Both the position numbers and the translations under genes were made by a program. The notes beneath the pieces were generated by a model. It saw only the letters and a program-made list of their open reading frames with translations. It did no database searches and was not told the DNA's origin. A DNA stretch of 55,387 nt. Origin: DASRVA01 sp050732935 (lineage in GTDB: Bacteria > Gemmatimonadota > Gemmatimonadetes > JACCXV01 > JAHWKZ01). Shown piece by piece: positions 1-6,279 of this stretch. Within the stretch, counting starts at the first letter, position 1. Each line of letters opens with the position of its first letter. The stretch lies in the NCBI GenBank assembly GCA_050732935.1, contig JBOHRW010000200.1:1-55387 (forward strand). The letters run 5' to 3'.

Positions 1-776
1 TCGACCGCCGCCCAGCCCCCGCGACGCAGCCCCGCCAGCACGAACCCCGATCCCTCGACATAGGGAAAGAGGAAGAGCCGCTGGAGGGCCGGCGGAGCGG
101 CGGCGAAGGTGGGGAAGCCCTGGCCCAGGGCGACGGCCTCGCCGGAGAGGAGCTCGTCGAGGTCCGGCAAATCCTCGGGGCGCGTGCCCAGGGGGCCCAG
201 CAGATAGGCCAGCATGGCGACCATGGCATCGCCCTCGATCACGGCCGCGCGGGCGAGCGCGGCGTCCGCGGTCGGCGAGACCTCGTCCATCCAGCGGACC
301 AGATCGTAGTGCTGGTCCTGGAGGGCGTGGGTGGCCTCGTGGGCCACCACCGCGCGCTGGATCAGCCGGGGCAACCAATCCGCCAGATAGAACGTTTTTC
401 TGTCGGGCTCGTAGTAGCCCGCCACCTGTTCGGCGTAGAGCCGGACCACGAGATCGCGGAGATCGACGCCGGCCGGAAGGAGTCCGCAGTGCTCGAGAAG
501 CGCCTCGTAGGCCGCCCATTGGTCGGGCGTCATCTCGGCGTCCAGGGTTTCCCGGGCGTAGCGCTGGATCGTCGCCCGGTCGCTGATACGGAAGTCGACC
601 GGCCGGCGCCATTCCAGGTCGCGGATCGCGGCCACCTCGCGGCTCACGGAGCGCGCGGCCGCCAGCAGTGCCGCCGGCGCGTCGCGCTGGGCGAGGGCCG
701 GGGAGGCGAAGAGGAGGGCGGCGAGCGCGGCCACCGAGCGGGTCGCGGCCCGGCCGCGGCTCAGGGTCGGTTCCAC
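1..776 (-). CDS. Putative exported zinc metallopeptidase (HExxH), 3' end outside window
   Basis: The reverse strand reads from a GTG at 776 through the left edge, so the C-terminus is missing. The first 30 residues form a signal peptide with a typical Ala-x-Ala end (SPALAQ). Residues 146-150 are HEATH inside AVVAHEATHALQDQHYDL, the zinc-binding helix pattern of metallopeptidases; the Ala-Leu-Gln-Asp-Gln-His continuation recurs in uncharacterised exported bacterial proteins. The start overlaps the end of the upstream lipoprotein gene by 16 bases in another frame, which suggests translational coupling and a shared envelope role. The third zinc ligand cannot be assigned because the chain is cut off. 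Substrate unknown. The GTG is chosen because it gives a clean signal peptide; no strong ribosome site is visible. Confidence 0.75.
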   Translation of the reverse strand, partial: MEPTLSRGRAATRSVAALAALLFASPALAQRDAPAALLAAARSVSREVAAIRDLEWRRPVDFRISDRATIQRYARETLDAEMTPDQWAAYEALLEHCGLLPAGVDLRDLVVRLYAEQVAGYYEPDRKTFYLADWLPRLIQRAVVAHEATHALQDQHYDLVRWMDEVSPTADAALARAAVIEGDAMVAMLAYLLGPLGTRPEDLPDLDELLSGEAVALGQGFPTFAAAPPALQRLFLFPYVEGSGFVLAGLRRGGWAAV

Positions 777-1471
777 GTCACGTCGCGGGTCACTTCCTCG
801 ATCCGGAGCAGCCGGTGAGGAGGCTCGGCGTCGAGCCAGTAGCGCTCTTCGAGCCCGGATACGAGGAGCTCGAGGCGCCAGGCGGGGAGGCTCCCGCCGG
901 CCGTCTCGAGCGTGTCGCTCGTGACCACCACGCGTGCCGCCAGGGCGCGCTTCTCGAAGGGCGCCACGTAGTTGAAGCTCACGGAGTCGGACTCCGCGAG
1001 TCGCAGGGCCCCCAGTGTGAGCGGGATCTGGGCCGCGTCGAGCACCGGCGGCGGGGTGCGGATGTTGTCCTCGGCACGGCTCTCCGACGTGGCCAGGACG
1101 AGCCGCGCCTGTCCGTCGAACCCGCGCCCGTAAAGCACCTGGGCGGTGACGCTGCCGGATTGGAGATGACGATGCTGGAAGCTGGAGATGGGGACCTTGG
1201 AGCGGGGTTCGATCAGGGCCACCAGACTGTCAACGCCATCCGCGCCAGGGCGATAGCGGGCCAGCCGGGTGCCGGCTTCGGCCTGGGACGTGCGGAAGCG
1301 CAGGGTATCCCCGATCCCGCTGACCAGGTGGAACGAGTCGGCGGGGAGAACGGCGTCGGAGAAGGGCAGCCCGGGGACATCCTGGGCCGGTTCCTCCGCC
1401 CGCCGGTCGCAGGAGGCGAAGCCCGCCGCCAGCGCGGCCAGGAGCAAGGTTGAGGCTGGATAGCGCCGCAT
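761..1471 (-). CDS. Putative lipoprotein, DUF3108-like
   Basis: A protein of about 236 residues starting MRRYPASTLLLAALAAGF followed by Ser-Cys, a short lipoprotein signal peptide with Cys as the likely lipidated residue. An upstream in-frame ATG at 1510 would add 13 residues and overlap the divergent gene at 1504, so 1471 is preferred. The mature part is beta-rich and polar and ends in a segment (RYWLDAEPPHRLLRIE) resembling the C-terminal strand pattern of DUF3108/lipoprotein-like beta-sandwich proteins. No catalytic motif is seen. It is followed by the overlapping metallopeptidase gene, so the two probably form one transcript running away from the TPR gene. The family assignment is tentative. 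Confidence 0.7.
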   Translation of the reverse strand: MRRYPASTLLLAALAAGFASCDRRAEEPAQDVPGLPFSDAVLPADSFHLVSGIGDTLRFRTSQAEAGTRLARYRPGADGVDSLVALIEPRSKVPISSFQHRHLQSGSVTAQVLYGRGFDGQARLVLATSESRAEDNIRTPPPVLDAAQIPLTLGALRLAESDSVSFNYVAPFEKRALAARVVVTSDTLETAGGSLPAWRLELLVSGLEERYWLDAEPPHRLLRIEEVTRDVTWNRP

Positions 1472-1503
1472 GAAAAACCTAAGATAGACCCGGAGGTAGC
1501 GGC

Positions 1504-2418
1504 ATGCCAAAGCGATCCACCCGTGCAGCGATGAGCCTGGCCCTTGCCGCGCTCCTCGGCTGGGGGACGGTCGCGCATGCCCAGGAGGTCCGTCCCCTCG
1601 CGCCGGTCCTCGAGCCCGCCGAGCCCCTCCGACCCGGCGAGCGCCGGGACGACGACGCCGATGGCCAGCCCGAGCTCATCCCCATCCCCGACGCCTCCAG
1701 CCGGGCCGCGGCCGCCTCTCGGGACCGGGTTCGCGTGGCGGCGATCCTGCCGGCCTCGTGGACCCGCATCGCCGAGCGCTATCAGCCGGTCTGGGTGGGG
1801 ATCACGACCCCGCACGGATTCGGCCTGCATGCCTGGCGCGAATACTTCGCCCTGTCGGCGGCGGCGCCGGCGCTCTCCGCGCATCCCTTCTTCTCTCCCT
1901 GGGGAATGCTGAGCTACGACGGCTGGCTGTACGATCGCTATCGCGACGTGTGGTCCACGGCCCGGACGCCCGAGCTGCTGGCCGACGCCTCGGGCTGGCT
2001 CCAGCGCGGCGACCGGCTGATGGTCGCCGGGCGCCCGGAAGAAGCGGTCCTGGCGTATCGCCGCGTCACCCAGTCGGCGCCGGACTTTCCGATCGGCTAC
2101 TTCGGACTGGGGGCGGCGCTGGCCGAGCTCGGCGAGGACGACGAGGCGGCGCGTGCCTTCCGCCAGGGCATCGAGCGGTATCCCGTCTGGCTCGGTCTTT
2201 CCCTCGACTGGAGGCAGCTCTACGGGGACGCCGACCGGTTCGAGACCGTCCTGGACGCCTCCGCCCGGCGCGCCGGACCCGAGGCCCCGGACAGTCGATT
2301 CGTGGCCGGTGTCCTGCACCTCTTCGGCGACCGCCCGGAACAGGGGCGGACGCTGCTCGAGGGGATGGCCCGGGGGGACGGGCAGGTGCAGCTCCTCCTC
2401 TCCCAGGGACCGCACTAA
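1504..2418 (+). CDS. Exported TPR-repeat protein
   Basis: A 304-residue protein beginning MPKRSTRAAMSLALAALLGW and ending its signal at AHA/QE, so it is probably periplasmic or secreted. A purine-rich ribosome site (GGAGG) lies about 8 bases before the ATG. The region around residues 160-230 has the helix-turn-helix spacing of two or three tetratricopeptide repeats (AGRPEEAVLAYRRVTQSAPD, then LGEDDEAARAFRQGIERYP). The N-terminal half holds conserved Trp/Tyr/Gly residues but no enzyme motif. It is transcribed divergently from the lipoprotein at 1471, with a gap of about 32 bases. TPR proteins act as protein-binding scaffolds; the partner here is not known. Confidence 0.8.
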   Translation: MPKRSTRAAMSLALAALLGWGTVAHAQEVRPLAPVLEPAEPLRPGERRDDDADGQPELIPIPDASSRAAAASRDRVRVAAILPASWTRIAERYQPVWVGITTPHGFGLHAWREYFALSAAAPALSAHPFFSPWGMLSYDGWLYDRYRDVWSTARTPELLADASGWLQRGDRLMVAGRPEEAVLAYRRVTQSAPDFPIGYFGLGAALAELGEDDEAARAFRQGIERYPVWLGLSLDWRQLYGDADRFETVLDASARRAGPEAPDSRFVAGVLHLFGDRPEQGRTLLEGMARGDGQVQLLLSQGPH

Positions 2419-2463
2419 GGGGACTCCGACCCTCCACTCGAACGGAAACCGTGTGCCCATCTG

Positions 2464-2479
2464 CGGCATAGGAATTGCA
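2464..2479 (+). promoter_or_regulatory. Possible sigma-54 (-24/-12) promoter
   Basis: GG at 2465-2466 and GC at 2477-2478 are ten bases apart, with GGCA at -24 and TTGCAC at -12. A start about 12 bases on would fall near 2490, only some 6 bases before the ATG at 2496, which itself lacks a Shine-Dalgarno sequence. The transcript would be nearly leaderless. GG-N10-GC arises by chance in GC-rich DNA, so this is weak. Confidence 0.35.
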
Positions 2480-2495
2480 CGGTTCCCCGACCACG

Positions 2496-3482
2496 ATGAA
2501 AAACGAAAAGGATCTATCTGCGGTCTTCGACCCAGCCGCCGAGATCGCCGCCAGCGGCTACTGGGAGGTGGGGGCCCACCCGAACTACCTGCTCAGCGTC
2601 AACGAGGACGTGGTCACCGCCCGCGAGCGGCTGACCCAGGTGGCGGACACCTCCCTCACCATCATCCTCTACGGCGAGCGGGGGGTCGGGAAGGAGGTCC
2701 TGGCGCACGGCGTCCACAACCTGTCGAGCCGGGAGTCCGGCCCGTTCACGGCGCTGAACGCGTACGCCGTTCCGAAGGCCGCTCTGGAGCGGGAGCTGTT
2801 CGGGCACGGCTCGGGCGGCAAGCTGGCGGCGGCCGAGGAAGGCACGCTGTACATACACGGGATCGAGCTCCTGCCGCCGGAGGTGAACACCCGTCTCGTA
2901 GACTGGAAACGCGAGCGCGAGGGCTCGGGGCAGCCCGACCCGCGGATCATCCTGAGCTGCGAGGCCCCGTCGATGAGCCGCGAGGGGCTCGAGGATCTGC
3001 AGCGGATCTGGGTGCGGGCCGGCGGCGCCGTGCGGGTGGAGATCCCGTCGCTCAGGGAGCGGCCCGAAGACATTCCGCTGCTGGCGACCCACATCGTGCA
3101 GAAGTACGGGCCGTTCTACGGCTCCAACATCCGCGTCCTGCGCGGAAGCTTCCTGAGATTCCTGCAGGCCTATCAGTGGCCAAGCAACACGCGTGAGCTC
3201 GAGCGCGTCCTGCGGCGCTTCCTCGTCATCGAAGACGAAGAGGTGATCCGGGCCGAGCTCGGGAGCAAGCAGACCCCCGCCGACAGCTTCGACGAGGACG
3301 ACGAAGAGAGTGGACGATCGCTCAAGGCGATGGTCGCCCGGGCCGTCGCCCGCGTCGAAAAGCGCGAGATCAAGCGCGCCCTGGAGCGCTCGCGCTGGAA
3401 CAAGAAGCGCGCGGCGGCCGATCTGGGGATCAGCTACAAGAGCCTGCTGAACAAGATCAAGCAATACGAAATCGAAGACTAG
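2496..3482 (+). CDS. Degenerate NtrC-type AAA+ regulator with Fis-type DNA-binding domain
   Basis: A 328-residue protein with the layout of a sigma-54 activator but without a receiver or other sensory domain. The Walker A motif is intact (GERGVGKE, 60-67). The ELFGH segment (100-104) is followed directly by GSGGKLAAAEEGTLYIHG: the GAFTGA loop that contacts sigma-54 is absent. Walker B is altered, with His121-Gly122 where the family has Asp-Glu. Later elements (SLRERPEDIPLL, NTRELERVLRR) remain. The last ~38 residues are a Fis-type helix-turn-helix (RSRWNKKRAAADLGISYKS). It sits immediately upstream of the Tad locus and its sigma-54-like promoter. I infer a DNA-binding regulator of the pilus genes that probably cannot activate sigma-54 itself. 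The ATG at 2496 is preferred to a TTG at 2475. Confidence 0.85.
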   Translation: MKNEKDLSAVFDPAAEIAASGYWEVGAHPNYLLSVNEDVVTARERLTQVADTSLTIILYGERGVGKEVLAHGVHNLSSRESGPFTALNAYAVPKAALERELFGHGSGGKLAAAEEGTLYIHGIELLPPEVNTRLVDWKREREGSGQPDPRIILSCEAPSMSREGLEDLQRIWVRAGGAVRVEIPSLRERPEDIPLLATHIVQKYGPFYGSNIRVLRGSFLRFLQAYQWPSNTRELERVLRRFLVIEDEEVIRAELGSKQTPADSFDEDDEESGRSLKAMVARAVARVEKREIKRALERSRWNKKRAAADLGISYKSLLNKIKQYEIED

Positions 3483-3504
3483 CGGGGTGCCGCACAGCCC
3501 GCGT

Positions 3505-3526
3505 GCCGAGCCGTACCCGGCTCGGC
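3505..3526 (+). terminator. Hairpin downstream of the NtrC-like gene
   Basis: A perfect 9-bp inverted repeat (GCCGAGCCG, loop TACC, CGGCTCGGC) starts 22 bases after the stop codon. There is no T tract, so it may be a weak terminator, an RNA-stabilising 3' end or an operator. Confidence 0.5.
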
Positions 3527-3679
3527 CTCCGATCGCGGATCGCCTCTCGTTTTGCAAGCCCGGTTGCAGAGTTCCGCCTGAGATAGGGCAACGTCGTGTC
3601 GGACAAGAACTTGCCTGATCGCATGCGGCACCGAGCGGACCATGGACGGGGTCCAGGGGCCGAGAAAAGAGGGAGCCGC

Positions 3680-3695
3680 TTCCGCGATCGTGGAA
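3680..3695. promoter_or_regulatory. Palindrome, candidate upstream activator site
   Basis: TTCCGCGATCGTGGAA is a 16-base palindrome with one mismatched pair. Its centre lies about 100 bases upstream of the start predicted from the sigma-54 promoter at 3762-3777, the usual distance for an enhancer-binding site. Its right half (CGATCGTGG) resembles the second palindrome at 3751-3765. Confidence 0.45.
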
Positions 3696-3750
3696 CCCCG
3701 CTTCCAGCCGCAATGGAATCCGAATTCCGACGCCACCCGGCGCTCCCGGA

Positions 3751-3765
3751 GCCACGATTCGTGGC
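3751..3765. promoter_or_regulatory. Perfect palindrome overlapping the -24 element
   Basis: GCCACGA-T-TCGTGGC is a perfect 7-1-7 inverted repeat whose right arm includes the GG of the sigma-54 promoter. A protein bound here would block the polymerase, so it reads as a repressor site. The gene at 2496 is one candidate binder. Confidence 0.5.
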
Positions 3766-3777
3766 ACGCACCCTGCA
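3762..3777 (+). promoter_or_regulatory. Sigma-54 promoter of Tad locus 1
   Basis: TGGCACGCACCCTGCA fits the -24/-12 consensus (TGGCACG-N4-TTGCA) at all but one of its defined positions, with exactly ten bases between GG and GC. The predicted start is near 3788, giving a leader of about 45 bases before the first Flp gene with its GGAGGAAAG ribosome site. The rest of the gap from 3483 to 3832 holds the hairpin and palindromes listed here and no gene that I can see. Confidence 0.75.
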
Positions 3778-3832
3778 CATCAAACCGGTCGTGAGGAACC
3801 GAAACCACCCTGACCTCTCGGAGGAAAGAGAG

Positions 3833-4051
3833 ATGAACGCACGAGCTAGGACCCCCGCAGTGACTGGGGAAGCGGTGGAGCCGCTGACTCTCGGCAGCGT
3901 GTGGGGGAACGATGAGGGACAGGACCTCGCGGAATACGCGATCCTCATCGGGCTCATCGCGCTGGTGGTGATCGGCGCCGTCACGCTTCTAGGGGGGGCC
4001 ATCATGACGTCCCTGTACCAGGTCATCATTGACGGCCTGCCCTTCAACTGA
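3833..4051 (+). CDS. flp: Flp-type pilin with N-terminal extension
   Basis: A 72-residue prepilin. The class IVb processing site is Gly29/Gln30, followed by QDLAEYAILIGLIALVVIG: Glu+5 and Tyr+6 after the cleavage point are the Flp signature, leading into the hydrophobic pilin helix. The leader is about twice as long as in the other Flp proteins of this window (29 against 14 residues), and the C-terminus (YQVIIDGLPFN) differs too, so it may be a minor pilin. The start has a strong GGAGGAAAG site. It is the first gene after the sigma-54 promoter and is 43 bases upstream of the second pilin. Confidence 0.9.
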   Translation: MNARARTPAVTGEAVEPLTLGSVWGNDEGQDLAEYAILIGLIALVVIGAVTLLGGAIMTSLYQVIIDGLPFN

Positions 4052-4094
4052 AACCCCCACTTGGCCCTGAGTGGGCCGGGAGGAAGAGAAACCG

Positions 4095-4277
4095 ATGCTG
4101 ACTCTCTGGAACGCCTTCTGGAGCGACGAGTCCGGTCAGGATCTGGCCGAGTACGCGCTCCTGATCGCGCTGATCGCGCTGGTCGTGATCGCCGCGGTCA
4201 CTCTGTTGGGACAGAACATCAACACGGTCTTCACGAACATCGCCAACGCGCTGACCGGCGCCGCCGGCGGTTCGTAA
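4095..4277 (+). CDS. flp: Flp-type major pilin
   Basis: A 60-residue prepilin, MLTLWNAFWSDESG then QDLAEYALLIALIALVVI. Cleavage after Gly14 by the CpaA peptidase would leave a 46-residue pilin with Glu+5/Tyr+6. The short leader and Gly/Ala-rich tail are typical of the major subunit of Tad pili. An AGGAAGAG site precedes the ATG. A hairpin follows at 4325-4361 before cpaA, which would let the pilin mRNA accumulate above the assembly genes. An alternative GTG at 4071 would add eight residues but overlaps the ribosome site. Confidence 0.93.
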   Translation: MLTLWNAFWSDESGQDLAEYALLIALIALVVIAAVTLLGQNINTVFTNIANALTGAAGGS

Positions 4278-4324
4278 GACCCGAAGCTGCTGGCGGGCCG
4301 CACTGCTGCGGACCGTCACCGAGG

Positions 4325-4361
4325 AGCCGGGGTCCGATGCACGGGGGAACGGGCCCCGGCT
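4325..4361 (+). terminator. Intercistronic hairpin after the pilin genes
   Basis: AGCCGGGG (4325-4332) pairs with CCCCGGCT (4354-4361) and is followed by TTCCTT. A partial terminator or RNA-processing stem here would raise pilin output relative to the downstream machinery genes. Locus 2 has a hairpin in the same place. Confidence 0.55.
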
Positions 4362-4403
4362 TTCCTTGCCCAAAAGCGAATCTTCAGGAATCGAGTCAGG
4401 CCC

Positions 4404-4910
4404 ATGCTCCACGCTCTCAGCACCGTCGCCCTGATCGCGCTCGTGGTCCTCGCCGTCGTCTGGGATCTCCGGACCCGGCGGATCCCCAACGCGCTCACGG
4501 TGAGCGGCTTCTTCGCGGCGCTCGTCCTCAGGGCACTCCCCGGAGGCGAAACGCTGCTGGCGGGCGTTCTCGGAGGCCTGATCGGCCTGGCTCTCACGTT
4601 TCCCCTCGTTCTCATGGGTGGTCTGGGCGGCGGCGACGCCAAGCTCCTCGCCGCCGTGGGCGCGTTCCTCGGGCCGGCGAATCTGCCGGTCGCGCTCCTC
4701 GTGACCGCCTTGGTCGGCGGGGCCATGGCTCTGGCGCTCGCGGTCCATCGGCGGGCGCTCGGGGAGACCCTGCGCCACGCCGGCGCTCTGGTCGGGAACG
4801 TCGCCACGCGCACTCCCGCGACCGCGCGCAGCCTCGGAACTCCTGGAGCGCTGACGATCCCGTACGGGGTGGCGATCGGCGCGGGTGCCCTCGCGGGATG
4901 GCTGGCGTGA
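4404..4910 (+). CDS. cpaA: Prepilin peptidase CpaA/TadV
   Basis: A 168-residue polytopic membrane protein of the A24 aspartic peptidase family. The two catalytic aspartates are Asp21 (VVWDLRTRRIPN) and Asp78 in the GxGD-type motif (GGLGGGDAK). It lacks the N-terminal methylase domain of PilD, as usual for Tad peptidases. It should cut the Flp leaders and the TadE leader at the Gly/Gln site on the cytoplasmic face. It comes directly after the pilins and before tadE. The paralogue in locus 2 has both aspartates at identical positions. Confidence 0.93.
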   Translation: MLHALSTVALIALVVLAVVWDLRTRRIPNALTVSGFFAALVLRALPGGETLLAGVLGGLIGLALTFPLVLMGGLGGGDAKLLAAVGAFLGPANLPVALLVTALVGGAMALALAVHRRALGETLRHAGALVGNVATRTPATARSLGTPGALTIPYGVAIGAGALAGWLA

Positions 4911-4926
4911 CTCACGGCTTCGCAGG

Positions 4927-5388
4927 ATGGCCGTCGTGAATGGCGAAACACTCGCCCCTTCCACCCGTCGCGGAGCCATCGGGGAGCGCGGCCAGTCGCT
5001 GGTCGAGTTCGCGATCGCGCTGCCCATCCTGATGGCGATCGTGATCGGCATCTTCGAGTTCGGCATGGCCTGGAACCAGCGACAGGTGATCACCAACGCC
5101 GCCCGCGAAGGGGCCCGCGCCGGGGTCATCCCGAATCGGCCGCCCCAGGACGTCACCAACGCGATCAACACCTACCTGACCAGCGCCGGGCTCGATCCGG
5201 GCATCGCCACGATCCAGACGCAGAACGCTAACAATACGGGGGCCTTTGGGCAGACGGTGAACGTGCAGCTCACCTATCCGTATCAGTTCCGCTTCATAGG
5301 CCCGATAGTTGCATTCCTTCAGGGGCCTGATACGGCCATGCAGGGCCAAATCCAGCTCCAGAGCACGGCCGTCATGCGCCACGAGTAG
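4927..5388 (+). CDS. tadE: TadE-like pseudopilin
   Basis: About 153 residues. A short polar leader ends in GERGQSLVEFAIALPILM: the Gly/Gln site with Glu+5/Phe+6 is a pseudopilin version of the Flp signature, followed by one long hydrophobic helix. The sequence NAAREGARAGV is characteristic of TadE proteins. The remainder is an extracytoplasmic Thr/Gln-rich domain. TadE is a minor pseudopilin needed for Flp pilus assembly. The ATG at 4927 is the most likely start; an in-frame start at 4885 would overlap cpaA, and GTG 4936 is also possible. Confidence 0.88.
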   Translation: MAVVNGETLAPSTRRGAIGERGQSLVEFAIALPILMAIVIGIFEFGMAWNQRQVITNAAREGARAGVIPNRPPQDVTNAINTYLTSAGLDPGIATIQTQNANNTGAFGQTVNVQLTYPYQFRFIGPIVAFLQGPDTAMQGQIQLQSTAVMRHE

Positions 5389-5436
5389 GGCGCGAGCGCC
5401 CACGCAAGTCGTACGGGAGGACACGGGAGGCAACCC

Positions 5437-6267
5437 ATGAAACGCAAACGTAGAAAGTGGATGGCCCTCGTCATGGCGCTCGTTTCGGGCGGCACGGCGG
5501 GCTACCTGGCCATGAATTACCTGGGGGACAGGTCGAACAAGCCGGCCGTCGCCGGCACGCCCGGCCAGACTCCGGTGGTCGTGGCCGCCCAGAGGCTCGA
5601 GCTCGGTTCGGTGGTCGGACCGGGGGACGTGAAGATCGTGGAATGGCCGAGCTCCAACGTGCCGGTGGGATACGCGACCAGCCCCGAGCAGGTAGTGGGG
5701 CGTGGAGTGATCCAGCCGGTGATGATGAACGAGCCGCTACTGACCAGCAAGCTTGCCCAGAAGGGAGAGGGCGGCGGCCTGCCGATCGTCATCCCCGAGG
5801 GGATGCGCGGCGTCAGCGTCAAGGTCGACGAAGTCATTGGCGTGGCAGGGTTCGTCCTGCCCGGCACTCGCGTCGATGTGCTGGTCACGATCAACCCGAA
5901 TAACGATGCCGAAGAGGCCACGACACGGGTCATTCTCCAGAACGTCAGGGTCCTCACGGCGGGTCAGATGATCCAGAAGGACGCCGAGGGGACACCGCAG
6001 ACGGTGACCGTCATCACTTTGCTCGTCACGCCCGAGGAATCCGAAGAGCTGACTCTGGCGGCGACTGAAGGCAGGATCCATCTTGCGCTTCGGAACACTC
6101 TCGACATGGCGGAAGTGCAGACGGAGGGCGTCAAGGCCGGCGAGCTGGTGAAGACCGTCGAGCCGGTGAACACCGCCCCCCGCGTTCGCCGGTCGGGGGC
6201 TCCCAGGCGCTCGGGCACGACCATTGTGACGTTCAATGGCACCGAGCGCTCGGAAACCACCTTCTAG
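5437..6267 (+). CDS. cpaB: Pilus assembly protein CpaB/RcpC
   Basis: 276 residues with one N-terminal membrane segment (MALVMALVSGGTAGYLAM) and then an SAF domain (VVVAAQRLELGSVVGPGDVK). The central block VIPEGMRGVSVKVDEVIGVA followed by the FVLPGTRVDVLVT strand is the signature of the CpaB/RcpC family. These are periplasmic proteins, anchored in the inner membrane, that couple the assembly platform to the secretin. A GGGAGG ribosome site precedes the ATG. It lies between tadE and the secretin gene, the standard Tad order. The C-terminal 35 residues are basic and Pro/Arg-rich. Confidence 0.92.
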   Translation: MKRKRRKWMALVMALVSGGTAGYLAMNYLGDRSNKPAVAGTPGQTPVVVAAQRLELGSVVGPGDVKIVEWPSSNVPVGYATSPEQVVGRGVIQPVMMNEPLLTSKLAQKGEGGGLPIVIPEGMRGVSVKVDEVIGVAGFVLPGTRVDVLVTINPNNDAEEATTRVILQNVRVLTAGQMIQKDAEGTPQTVTVITLLVTPEESEELTLAATEGRIHLALRNTLDMAEVQTEGVKAGELVKTVEPVNTAPRVRRSGAPRRSGTTIVTFNGTERSETTF

Positions 6268-6279
6268 GCGGAGGGCAAG

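Noticed and set aside
1213..2469. A 418-codon reverse-strand frame opposite the TPR gene
   Set aside because: It overlaps two well-supported genes and has the Arg/Gly/Pro-rich composition of a shadow frame.
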